Positions 1 to 6,189 of a stretch of DNA of 23,717 nucleotides are shown here, piece after piece. The stretch covers positions 1 through 23,717 of the forward strand of contig DATGHU010000035.1 in NCBI GenBank assembly GCA_035307765.1, written 5' to 3'. This stretch comes from a bacterium (lineage in GTDB: Bacteria > Sysuimicrobiota > Sysuimicrobiia > Sysuimicrobiales > Segetimicrobiaceae). The stretch's first letter is position 1; the number at the start of each line of letters is the position of its first letter. A program made the translations under genes and the position numbers. The notes under the pieces were generated by a model. That model was not told where the DNA came from, did not search any database, and saw only the letters and a program-made list of their open reading frames with translations.

Positions 1-128
1 TGGAGGATGCCGGCCAGTACAAGCATGGCGGGCGCGTCAATCAGGTCGAACCGGTATCCCGTCTGACTGTGCTTCCCGCCGTGCGAGCTAACCTCAATCT
101 CGGTAACGTCAGGGCTGACGCCCTTCAT
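1..128 (-). CDS. Partial DUF5664-like (dATP/dGTP diphosphohydrolase N-terminal type) phage protein
   Basis: This gene runs off the left edge; only its first 42 codons are visible. The start ATG (126-128) overlaps the TGA of the upstream gene as TGATG, so the two genes are probably translationally coupled. The visible protein has a GGKHSQTGYRFDLIDAPAML stretch, which resembles the opening of phage and mobile-element proteins of the DUF5664 family (basic-Ser followed by aromatic-R-[FY]-D-L-I and an Ala-rich helix), annotated in some phages as a dATP/dGTP diphosphohydrolase domain. The family call rests on memory of that short motif, and the catalytic part is outside the window. Its place next to a tRNA 3' fragment supports an origin in an integrated element. 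Confidence 0.5.
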   Translation of the reverse strand, partial: MKGVSPDVTEIEVSSHGGKHSQTGYRFDLIDAPAMLVLAGIL

Positions 129-352
129 CACGTTCCCCTCACTGTATCGTGGTAGAGTGTCGGGACCGCCCCAATCACCCTGACTTTCAGGATGCGGTGG
201 ACCGGGTAGTGCTCGAACTCGGTCTTCCCGGCGTGGCCATAGCCCTGGGTCGCGATAGCGTAGGCATGTTCCCGGGCCTTGGCCGCATCACTCACCCCGT
301 ACTGGAACACCCTACCATCGTCCAGGTAGACTGCTATGGTAACGGTCTTCAC
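128..352 (-). CDS. Small conserved phage/integrative-element protein, function unknown
   Basis: A 74-residue protein starting at a GTG (350-352) with a GGGGGTGGAG Shine-Dalgarno-like tract just upstream. It opens with MKTVTIAVYLDDGRVFQY, has an AAKAREHA helix and a central HYPVHRILKVRV segment, and ends in YHDTVRGT. The pattern of beta strands, a helix and a basic strand looks like a small folded phage protein rather than random translation, and I recall similar small ORFs in integrative elements. It ends in a TGATG overlap with the next gene, so it is the first visible gene of a leftward pair. An overlapping ORF on the other strand has no ribosome site and an unconvincing composition. No function can be assigned. 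Confidence 0.6.
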   Translation of the reverse strand: MKTVTIAVYLDDGRVFQYGVSDAAKAREHAYAIATQGYGHAGKTEFEHYPVHRILKVRVIGAVPTLYHDTVRGT

Positions 353-437
353 TCTCCACCCCCAATAGAAGAGATATGCAAGGGATTAGCGGACACACCG
401 CCAGCCCGTATGTATCAAGAGCTAGCGGGGTGATGAC

Positions 438-485
438 CCGGCTCATAACCGGCGGACCCAGGTTCAAGTCCTGGCGGGCCCACCA
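438..485 (+). tRNA. tRNA-Met(CAT) 3' fragment, probable attachment-site core
   Basis: The anticodon stem-loop CCGG-CTCATAA-CCGG (438-452, anticodon CAT 444-446), the T arm CCAGG-TTCAAGT-CCTGG (458-474), the 3' acceptor strand CGGGCCC (475-481), discriminator A and encoded CCA (483-485) are all intact. The 5' side fails. Position 27 would be C437 opposite C453, no normal D arm can be drawn, and the best 5' acceptor match (from about 402) pairs at only five of seven positions and makes the molecule about 84 nt. Similarity to a tRNA therefore seems to begin near 438, as expected for a 48-bp duplicated core. A complete tRNA with a strange D arm is less likely but not excluded. Confidence 0.6.
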
Positions 486-694
486 AGGAAAATGAGAAGT
501 TCCGCCTGAAGCCCTCCCAGAGGAACCCCGGTTTGACGTTAGCAATCCGAGTTACCCCCGACTGACTTCACTACCGCGTGGACGCTCGAGCGGCACGCCG
601 CGCAGCCGGTGTTTCTCTGTATTCCAACGGTGGAGTTCCTAACCGTGGCGGGTCTAAACCTCCCTGTTTTGGGTATTGGGGAAGGAGGAGACAG

Positions 695-713
695 CTTCTC
701 CCGAGAGGAGAAG
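695..713 (+). other. Perfect 7-bp hairpin in the leader of the glycosyltransferase gene
   Basis: CTTCTCC (695-701) pairs with GGAGAAG (707-713) around a 5-nt loop. The purine tract GGAAGGAGGAG (680-690) just upstream could instead pair with CTTCTCC, or with CCTCCC at 659-664, so alternative folds are possible. It is immediately followed by an intrinsic terminator. Confidence 0.5.
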
Positions 714-718
714 GTTGA

Positions 719-739
719 GGGGCATCTCGCCCCTTTTTT
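719..739 (+). terminator. Intrinsic terminator directly before the glycosyltransferase start
   Basis: GGGGC (719-723), loop ATCTC, GCCCC (729-733), then six T (734-739): a canonical Rho-independent terminator on the plus strand. It would stop any transcript entering from the tRNA side. Because the probable start ATG of the next gene is at 741, it may also act as an attenuator in that gene's leader. Confidence 0.75.
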
Positions 740-740
740 C

Positions 741-2300
741 ATGAACCACAATCACTTGATCGACTCCACACCCCACGCACGGCTCCCACACTGGCCCGCG
801 GGCTCCCCCTGGACCGGGGAACTCCATCTTAGTTCAAGCGTGATGCTCGGCGGTATCGTCGCGCTTGCCGCCGCGCTGCGGTTCACCTTAATCGGTCAAC
901 ACAGCCTGTGGTTTGATGAGGCGTTCGTCGTGTGGGTGACCCGCCTCAGGTGGCAGGAAATCCTACCGGCCCTCAGAGGGATGGACAACCATCCCCCGCT
1001 CTATTATCTGCTGATGAAAGGCTGGGTGAGCATTGCCGGCAGGGACGAGGTGGCCCTGCGGGTTCCCTCAGCCTGCTTCAGCACCCTCTGCGTCCCCCTG
1101 ACCTACGCGCTGATGCGCAGGACCTCCCGGGAATGGGTGAGCCTCTTGGGCGCTTTCTTAGTGAGCGTCTCACCGTTAGGGATCATGACGGGCCAGGAAG
1201 CCAGGATGTACCCGCTGCTGAGTGCGCTTGCCCTCGGATCGACGCTCGCCGTCGCCGCGTGTGCGGAGCGCGGAAGAGCAGCCGACTGGATCGTCTATGT
1301 TGGGCTCGCGACGGCGATGATCTATACACATCACCTGGGCCTCTTCGTGCTCGCGGCGCACGGAGCCTGGATCATCTTGTACGAACGGCGACACGTCGTG
1401 CCGTGGCTGTGGAGCCTGGCGGTGGTGGTCGTTCTATACACTCCCTGGATTCCCGCACTTTGGGACCAAACCCATCACGTCAACACCCAGCTGTTTGGCT
1501 CGATGACGTATCGGGAGCCCGGCGACCTCCTCGGGCTGTTTGCGTTTGGAGGATCGCTCTTCGGCATGGGCACGTACTTCTCGAGCGGCCCACTCAAACC
1601 GATCGAGCAGCTCATTGTGCTCCTGCCGTTCCTGGTGACGTTGTGGCGGGGGGTGGTTTCGCTCCGCACTGACCGCAGCGGTTTGGCGCTCCTTGGACTT
1701 CCTCCCGCCGTTACCATCGGTGTGGTGCTCGTGATCTCCCTCGTGAAACCCGCCTTCAATCCGCGCTGGTTCTCTTTTTTGGCCCCGTTCTACGCGATGT
1801 TCCTTGCCCGAGGTATTGTCGACGTGGCGGAGGGTCTTCGGGGTCAGCGCGACCGGAGCGTGGCGCTCTTGACGGCAGGGGTCCTCCTGTACAGCATGCC
1901 GGTGTTGACGCCGTACTACGCGAATCCCGCTGCTCGGCCTTATCAATGGCGTTCGGCGGCGGCGCTCGTGAAACGTCAGGCGAGACCCCAGGATCTCCTC
2001 CTCTACGTGGGGGTGGAGCCCAAGGTCGTCTTCACCTACTATCTCCAAGATCCGCCTCCCTCGCTCACCTTGGCGGCGGCGCCAGGGAGCCCCGGGAACC
2101 CCAGCCTCACCGTCCAGCAGGTACGGATGCTCGCGGGGCGATTCCCGCGCGTCTGGCTGGTCGTGACCAACCCGTTCACTCCGGTGAGCCCGTTCGTCCA
2201 CGAACAGCTCCTTCCGGCGCTCGATCGTGGCTACCGCATGATTGGAGGCCGCGACTTCGATGGGATTTGGATCTACCTCCTTGAGGCGAGACCGCGCTAG
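741..2300 (+). CDS. GT-C family membrane glycosyltransferase (GT39/PMT_2-like)
   Basis: The protein (519 residues from the ATG at 741) is highly hydrophobic with about ten or eleven membrane segments. Its first segment (about residues 33-52) is followed by LWFDEAF with D59-E60, the acidic pair in the first outer loop of polyprenyl-phosphate-sugar-dependent GT-C enzymes. The NHPPLYYLLMKGW and GQEARMYPLLSAL stretches that follow are typical of the PMT_2/GT39-like family. It should move a sugar from a lipid-phosphate carrier to an acceptor on the outer face of the membrane; donor and acceptor cannot be read. The open frame extends upstream to 609, but that part crosses a terminator. Neither ATG 741 nor ATG 843 has a good ribosome site. 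I chose 741 because it keeps a short cytoplasmic N-terminus before the first segment. It stands alone with no glycan genes nearby. Confidence 0.85.
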   Translation: MNHNHLIDSTPHARLPHWPAGSPWTGELHLSSSVMLGGIVALAAALRFTLIGQHSLWFDEAFVVWVTRLRWQEILPALRGMDNHPPLYYLLMKGWVSIAGRDEVALRVPSACFSTLCVPLTYALMRRTSREWVSLLGAFLVSVSPLGIMTGQEARMYPLLSALALGSTLAVAACAERGRAADWIVYVGLATAMIYTHHLGLFVLAAHGAWIILYERRHVVPWLWSLAVVVVLYTPWIPALWDQTHHVNTQLFGSMTYREPGDLLGLFAFGGSLFGMGTYFSSGPLKPIEQLIVLLPFLVTLWRGVVSLRTDRSGLALLGLPPAVTIGVVLVISLVKPAFNPRWFSFLAPFYAMFLARGIVDVAEGLRGQRDRSVALLTAGVLLYSMPVLTPYYANPAARPYQWRSAAALVKRQARPQDLLLYVGVEPKVVFTYYLQDPPPSLTLAAAPGSPGNPSLTVQQVRMLAGRFPRVWLVVTNPFTPVSPFVHEQLLPALDRGYRMIGGRDFDGIWIYLLEARPR

Positions 2301-2343
2301 GTCAGTGCCATTTCGAAGCCTGCCATGGATGCAACAGGGAGGC

Positions 2344-2365
2344 TAGCCCGAAGGCGCGTGGGCTA
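2344..2365. other. Inverted repeat between convergent genes
   Basis: TAGCCC (2344-2349) and GGGCTA (2360-2365) can form a 6-bp stem with a 10-nt loop, 44 bases after the glycosyltransferase stop and before the converging regulator gene. There is no T run, so it is at best a weak terminator. Confidence 0.3.
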
Positions 2366-2473
2366 TCGCAAAGTAAACACGAAGCGGTTGGGCTCGTGCC
2401 GTGAGTGGTCCAGGCTCCTGCTCCGCCGCGCCCCGCCAGCGCTCAGAGATCCCGGACTTCGGCCGAAGGCAGG

Positions 2474-3148
2474 TTAGTCGTGCAGGACGATGTTTACGAG
2501 TGAGCCGTGAATTCGCAACTTCCCGTTATACTCAATGAAGCCCATCTTTCTGAATCTGTTCATAAAAAAGCTCACGCGTGCCCGCGTTGTGCCGATCATC
2601 GCGGCGAGCGTCTCCTGACTGATATGCGGAACCACCGTCTCCGACTCGTCGCCCTCCGCGCCAATGCGGGAGAGCAGGATGAGAATCCGCGCCAGCCGCT
2701 TCTCGCTTGAATTGAAGAGTTGATCGACCAGATCCTCTTCAATGCGGATGTTGCGGGACAACAGATGCGTCATGAAGATGTCCGAAAACACCGGCTGTTG
2801 ATGCAGCAAGCGAACCATGGCCTTCTTCTCGACTCTCTCGACAGAGCCGTCGGCGATCGCGGTGGCCGTCGCCATGCGAACGCGTTGGCCGGCCAGCGAC
2901 CCCTCACCGAAGAAGTCGCCCTGACTCAACATCCCGACGACCGCTTCCCTTCCGGACGTCGACAACACCGTCAGCTTGATCTTGCCCTTATGCACATAGA
3001 ACACGGCATCAGCCGGATCACCTTGCGAGAACAGGGTTTTCTTCGCCCGAAACGCGATCGTGGTTCGCCCGGCCTCGACCTTTTCAAGAAAAGCCCCGGG
3101 CTTGAATTGATGGGAGTTCGTCTTCGAGGAGGATCTCTTCATTTTCAT
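2474..3148 (-). CDS. Crp/Fnr-family transcriptional regulator
   Basis: A 224-residue protein with the usual two-domain layout. The N-terminal cyclic-nucleotide-binding-like beta roll (about 20-120) contains FFGEGSLAGQRVRMATATA (79-97), which matches the phosphate-binding cassette pattern F-G-E-x-S-L...R-x-A-T-A. A dimerisation helix covers about 121-150. The C-terminal winged helix has the recognition segment ISQETLAAMIGTTRARVSFF (about 186-205). There are no clustered cysteines, so it is not an FNR-type iron-sulfur sensor. A cyclic nucleotide effector is plausible from the cassette but unproven. A strong -10 lies about 60 bases upstream. The ribosome site before ATG 3148 is weak and the ATG at 3142 is an alternative start. 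The gene is convergent with the glycosyltransferase. Confidence 0.9.
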   Translation of the reverse strand: MKMKRSSSKTNSHQFKPGAFLEKVEAGRTTIAFRAKKTLFSQGDPADAVFYVHKGKIKLTVLSTSGREAVVGMLSQGDFFGEGSLAGQRVRMATATAIADGSVERVEKKAMVRLLHQQPVFSDIFMTHLLSRNIRIEEDLVDQLFNSSEKRLARILILLSRIGAEGDESETVVPHISQETLAAMIGTTRARVSFFMNRFRKMGFIEYNGKLRIHGSLVNIVLHD

Positions 3149-3475
3149 GGCTGGTCTCGGCGTTCGCCCCTCCCACCGCCTGGGCGTGCCCGGGCGATAT
3201 GCACATCCCTATTATACACGATGGATTGTCCGGATCCCACGGCACGTGGTCCGGCTCGCCGGCTCGCCCGACGCGCACATCAGGGCGCCATGATCAGCGC
3301 CTCCCGGAGAATCGCGGAGAGGGCTGCCCTGATCCTCCGCTCCCTTGACTGTTTCCGCCGTCGCAATTTCCCGGACGGTTTCAGCCTCTTTATTCTTCGC
3401 ACCCGCTTCACGCCGCGCCTCCATCATCCATGTTCGTCATGTCCCGCCAGGCCACGGCCGACCACGAACCACTCA
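3149..3475. other. Intergenic stretch, no convincing gene
   Basis: Apart from the -10 element of the neighbouring regulator gene nothing firm is seen. A 71-codon minus-strand frame (3212-3427) is rich in Glu, Ala and Thr but has no ribosome site and covers the regulator's promoter, so I do not call it. Confidence 0.4.
3211..3216 (-). promoter_or_regulatory. Consensus -10 element of the Crp/Fnr-family gene
   Basis: On the minus strand this reads TATAAT, a perfect -10, about 60 bases before the regulator's start. The hexamer 17 bases upstream (TGGGAT) is a poor -35, so the promoter may be activator dependent. Confidence 0.5.
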
Positions 3476-3673
3476 GACCCTACCGGTTCGGCCGGCCTGA
3501 TCTGCGCCCTTCATCTGCGCCATCAGGGCCGCGATCCGGTCTTGCGACGCAGCGGCGGCCCCGAACGCAAGGCCGCCGCCGTTGCTGGAAGGTATCGAGG
3601 CGCGCGGCGAGCCGCGCGCCGTTAAGAAATTCTGATCGTCATTCAATTCCACCAACCTGGCATCCTCGGTCAT
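3473..3673 (-). CDS. Hypothetical small protein (66 residues)
   Basis: From the ATG at 3671-3673 a 66-residue protein can be read, beginning MTEDARLVELNDDQNFLTA and ending in a helical QDRIAALMAQMKGADQ segment and a basic tail. A GAGGGG tract sits about nine bases before the ATG. Composition is hydrophilic with no membrane segment or signal peptide. It lies 38 bases downstream of the GlsB-type gene on the same strand. I recognise no family. The longer frame reaching to 3964 is only the shadow of that neighbour, so start and reality are both uncertain. Confidence 0.35.
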   Translation of the reverse strand: MTEDARLVELNDDQNFLTARGSPRASIPSSNGGGLAFGAAAASQDRIAALMAQMKGADQAGRTGRV

Positions 3674-3711
3674 GATCGACAAACCCCTCAGCGTCCTTGT
3701 CGCTTCCCGTG

Positions 3712-3978
3712 CTATGCCGCCGCGTTCCGTCTTCCAAAGACCAACCGCATCAGCCAAAGGACCACGACGGCCCCCACAAAGGCGACGACGATCGAGCCGA
3801 TGTTCACTCCCGTGGCTCCGGGGTGCCCGAAGTAGTTGAAGATCCATCCCCCGACGAGGGCGCCGATGACACCGATCACCAGATCTCCGAGAACGCCACC
3901 AGGCCCCTCCCCCGGAATCACCTTCTTCGCCAACCAGCCGGCGATGATCCCGACGATAATCCATGCCAGAATGCTCAT
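3712..3978 (-). CDS. GlsB/YeaQ/YmgE-family (transglycosylase-associated) membrane protein
   Basis: An 88-residue glycine-rich membrane protein of the family's usual length. Three hydrophobic segments are visible (about 3-17, 31-49, 59-80), with the family pattern: the N-terminal IIVGIIAGWLAKKVIPG, the central GDLVIGVIGALVGGWIF and the C-terminal IVVAFVGAVVVLWLMRLV. Homologues are small inner-membrane proteins linked to general stress responses; their molecular role is unknown despite the transglycosylase-associated name. The start has a strong GGGAGATAGGAG ribosome site. An upstream 69-codon frame ends in an ATGA overlap with this start. Confidence 0.9.
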   Translation of the reverse strand: MSILAWIIVGIIAGWLAKKVIPGEGPGGVLGDLVIGVIGALVGGWIFNYFGHPGATGVNIGSIVVAFVGAVVVLWLMRLVFGRRNAAA

Positions 3979-4184
3979 CTCCTATCTCCCTTCTCCCAAA
4001 AGAAGCGGATATGAAACCACCGTGGTGACGATTTCCGCACGCACGATCCCAACCTGTCTCGCGACCTGTGGCGACGGTGCCCGCGCCGGCTCCATGCGTT
4101 CATGGCCCGGACATCCTGGTCGGTGAGGGTCGGCCAGAACCCTCGGATATTGGGTGGCTCCGTGGATTCGTGCTCCGTCGCCAT
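3975..4184 (-). CDS. Doubtful 69-residue ORF overlapping the GlsB-type gene start
   Basis: The frame starts at an ATG with AAAGGA about 11 bases upstream and ends in an ATGA overlap with the GlsB-type gene, the geometry expected for translational coupling. Its N-terminal half (MATEHESTEPPNIRGFW then LTDQDVRAMNAW) looks like a real protein. Its C-terminal half is Arg/His-rich and looks like out-of-frame translation, so a frameshift or a shorter gene is possible. No family recognised. Confidence 0.25.
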   Translation of the reverse strand: MATEHESTEPPNIRGFWPTLTDQDVRAMNAWSRRGHRRHRSRDRLGSCVRKSSPRWFHIRFFWEKGDRR

Positions 4185-4341
4185 GCCCGGTGCATCCTTT
4201 TATGACTCCCCTGGGGAAACCGCCCTTCCCCTGCCCGGCTCCACCGTCCCCCCCAGGCCGGCGTCGGGGCCGTCACGCTGTGGACCCCGCCGCCGCCTGA
4301 ACCCTGGACGCCTTCGCTGGACTCTGGGGCACCTTTCCGCC

Positions 4342-4569
4342 CTACTGGTTCACAACCCGTCCGGCTTCCGTATACGTGAGCCACTGCCCGGTTTGCTGGT
4401 GGCTCAGATACCGGAGGTACCCGGGCAGGGACATGAAGTTCGTCTCCGCGGTGAATGGGGTAAGGTTCCGCACGTTCGGATACTGCTGTGCCGACGCGAC
4501 ACCCGCCACCGCTGCCGAGAACACCGCCACGCCAAGGACGATGACCGCTAGCTTCCGCATTGTGTTCAT
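4342..4569 (-). CDS. Small secreted protein of unknown function
   Basis: The start at 4569 follows a strong GGGGGGAG ribosome site five bases away, which favours it over the longer frame starting at 4671. The 75-residue product opens with MNTMRKLAVIVLGVAVFSAAV and has a clear Sec signal peptide ending near ASA-QQ (about residue 28). The mature part is only about 47 residues, with FMSLPGYLRYLSHQQTGQWL and an EAGRVVNQ end, and no cysteine. It is probably exported as a small periplasmic or extracellular protein. A 10-bp-period direct repeat lies upstream. No family recognised. Confidence 0.7.
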   Translation of the reverse strand: MNTMRKLAVIVLGVAVFSAAVAGVASAQQYPNVRNLTPFTAETNFMSLPGYLRYLSHQQTGQWLTYTEAGRVVNQ

Positions 4570-4653
4570 TTGTTCTCCCCCCTCGAGATTCTTCTGGTTC
4601 ATCTCTGCGACACACCCAGCGTACCAGCCCCAGGGGGTCCCGTCTGTGCAAAA

Positions 4654-4671
4654 CTGCTCACCCCTGCTCAC
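4654..4671. repeat. Tandem CTGCTCAC direct repeat
   Basis: CTGCTCAC occurs at 4654-4661 and again at 4664-4671, a period of 10 bp, about 85 bp upstream of the small secreted protein gene. One-turn spacing suits a binding site for a dimeric or tandem regulator, but no regulator can be named. Confidence 0.35.
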
Positions 4672-4770
4672 GTGAAGACAGTGGGGGGCGCCACGTGTCG
4701 GCGGGCACGAAGGTGGAAATCACATCGGCCAGCCTCGATCCAAGGCGAAGGAACTCGAAATTGCCCGCAC

Positions 4771-4804
4771 CCGACTATTCCGGGTTCGAACCCCCGCGGG
4801 CTCA
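4771..4804 (+). tRNA. Vestigial tRNA-like 3' half
   Basis: GGG-TTCGAAC-CCC (4782-4794) is a T-arm-like stem-loop with the universal loop sequence. It is followed by CGGGCTCA (4797-4804), the usual 3' acceptor strand and discriminator of some tRNAs (for example many tRNA-Lys). A CCG-ACTATTC-CGG loop precedes it. No 5' acceptor (GAGCCCG) is found at the right distance, one T-stem pair is mismatched, and no CCA follows. It is either a decayed tRNA or an old attachment-site fragment. The 4570-4967 stretch otherwise holds no gene I can support. Confidence 0.35.
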
Positions 4805-4967
4805 CGGCCAAAACAACGGTCTCCGGAGATCGCCCGCGACCACCCCCACTGAGGACACGGGCAAGCGTGAATGGGCCGGTGGCGCGCGTCATGGATGTGC
4901 GTTGCCGCCTGGGAAGACCCATCCACCGCTCCCGACTATTCTCCCCAGAAAAGGCACCTGCCAACGC

Positions 4968-6170
4968 CTACCACGGGAGTGGGGGCACAGGGGGTTCAGG
5001 TGTGTAGTGCATCCCGGCCTTGAAAATGTGCCGGACCTGTCGTGTCGCACTAATGTTCACAAGAGGATTGCCCTCGAGCAGGACGACATCCGCTTCCTTG
5101 CCCGGGGACAGGGTGCCCAGGCTGTCGGACCAACCCATCAGCTGGGCGCAGCTGACCGTCGCTGCCCGGAGCGTCTGCTCCGGCGTGAGCCCGATCTGCA
5201 CCATCAACTCGAGTTCCAACGCCAGGTCGTGATGAAACACCCGCGGCGCACCGGTGTCTGTCCCGGTCGCGAATTTCACCCCCGCCTGCACCGCGCGCAT
5301 GAAGTATTCCATCTTGCGGTCCCACACACGGTACGCACTCGCCACGAGCGTCGGAGCGAGCCCGATCTCGCCCCCCTCCCGGGACAGCTTCCAGTACGCC
5401 GCAAATGTCGGGACGATCCACACGTCGTGTTTGAGTAAGAGCTCGATGACGTCATCGGGCATCTCGGTCGCGTGCTCGATCGACTGCACGCCCGCCTTGA
5501 CCGCCGCCCGGGTGACCCCCGCGGGGTGCGAGTGCACGGCCACCCACTTCCCGGCCCGGTGGGCCTCCTCGACCCCTGCCGCCAATTCCTCCGCCGTGTA
5601 TTCCATCCGGAACGGGTCCTCCGTGGCCTGCATCACCCCACCGCTGGCGATCAGCTTGATCCCGTCGGCCCCCGCCGCCACCTGGGCCCGGACCGCCTCC
5701 CGCAGCGCCGCAGGGCCATCGACTTCTTCGCTCAACCCGCTCCCGTGGCCGCCGCTGTGGCCGAGCCATCGACCCGCCGCCTGCATTCGGGGGCCTGGAA
5801 TCAGCCCAAGGTTGATGGCCTTCTTGAGCTGCAGATCGATGTGGGCGTGCGCCCCGACCTCCCGCCACATGGTGATGCCGGCATGGAGGGCGTTCCGCGC
5901 AAACGCCGCCGCCTGGATCGCCTTCAGCGTGTGGGGTTGGGCGGTCACCGGCCCGACGTCCATCGTGTGCATGTACCCGCTGAAATGCCCGTGCATCTGC
6001 CCCATCCCGGGGATGGCGGTCAACCCCCGCGCGTCGATCACCTCGTCCCCGCCGATCGCGACGGGCGACCGGAGGATGGCGTGCACCTTCGTGCCTTCGA
6101 TTTGAATCGCCCCCTGCTCGATCACAGGGCCGTCCATCGGGATGATGCGGCAACCGTTGATCGTGATCAC
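4968..6170 (-). CDS. Metal-dependent amidohydrolase (COG1228, imidazolonepropionase-like)
   Basis: A 400-residue enzyme of the amidohydrolase superfamily. All metal ligands are visible: H-G-H at residues 60-62 in GMGQMHGHF, the lysine of GADGIKLIASGG, histidines in VAVHSH and IEHATE, and the aspartate of GTDTGA. The C-terminal SLGTLSPGKEADVVLLEGNPL is the normal closing beta-sandwich. Relatives hydrolyse amide or ring C-N bonds, including prolidase-type cleavage of peptides; the substrate here is unknown. The GTG at 6170 follows a perfect GAGGAGGAG and avoids the 11-bp overlap a start at 6200 would give. It has no signal peptide, so it is cytoplasmic. It closes a long operon, 19 bp after the second DppC permease, suggesting it acts on the imported compound. 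Confidence 0.9.
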   Translation of the reverse strand: MITINGCRIIPMDGPVIEQGAIQIEGTKVHAILRSPVAIGGDEVIDARGLTAIPGMGQMHGHFSGYMHTMDVGPVTAQPHTLKAIQAAAFARNALHAGITMWREVGAHAHIDLQLKKAINLGLIPGPRMQAAGRWLGHSGGHGSGLSEEVDGPAALREAVRAQVAAGADGIKLIASGGVMQATEDPFRMEYTAEELAAGVEEAHRAGKWVAVHSHPAGVTRAAVKAGVQSIEHATEMPDDVIELLLKHDVWIVPTFAAYWKLSREGGEIGLAPTLVASAYRVWDRKMEYFMRAVQAGVKFATGTDTGAPRVFHHDLALELELMVQIGLTPEQTLRAATVSCAQLMGWSDSLGTLSPGKEADVVLLEGNPLVNISATRQVRHIFKAGMHYTPEPPVPPLPW

Positions 6171-6189
6171 GGACTCCTCCTCGAGATCG

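Larger units (their letters stand above)
1..485. mobile_element. Right end of an integrated phage or integrative element (partial), abutting a tRNA 3' end
   Basis: Two phage-like small genes lead up to a tRNA-Met 3' fragment whose 5' half is missing. Site-specific integration into the 3' half of a tRNA gene normally regenerates a whole tRNA at one end and leaves a duplicated 3' fragment at the other. The orientation fits: the fragment reads rightward and ends in CCA, so the element lies to the left and chromosome to the right. No integrase is visible here; it would have to lie beyond the left edge. Confidence 0.45.

Noticed and set aside
312-545. 77-codon minus-strand frame containing WARQDLNLGPPVMS
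   Set aside because: This is the antisense translation of the tRNA-Met 3' half, a familiar artefact; it has no ribosome site.
609-740. N-terminal extension of the glycosyltransferase frame
   Set aside because: It crosses a hairpin and a canonical terminator and shows no membrane or family features.
4668-4964. 98-codon minus-strand frame containing VSPRGFEPG
   Set aside because: Same kind of artefact, here from the tRNA-like vestige; flanking sequence is Arg/Gly-rich and unconvincing.
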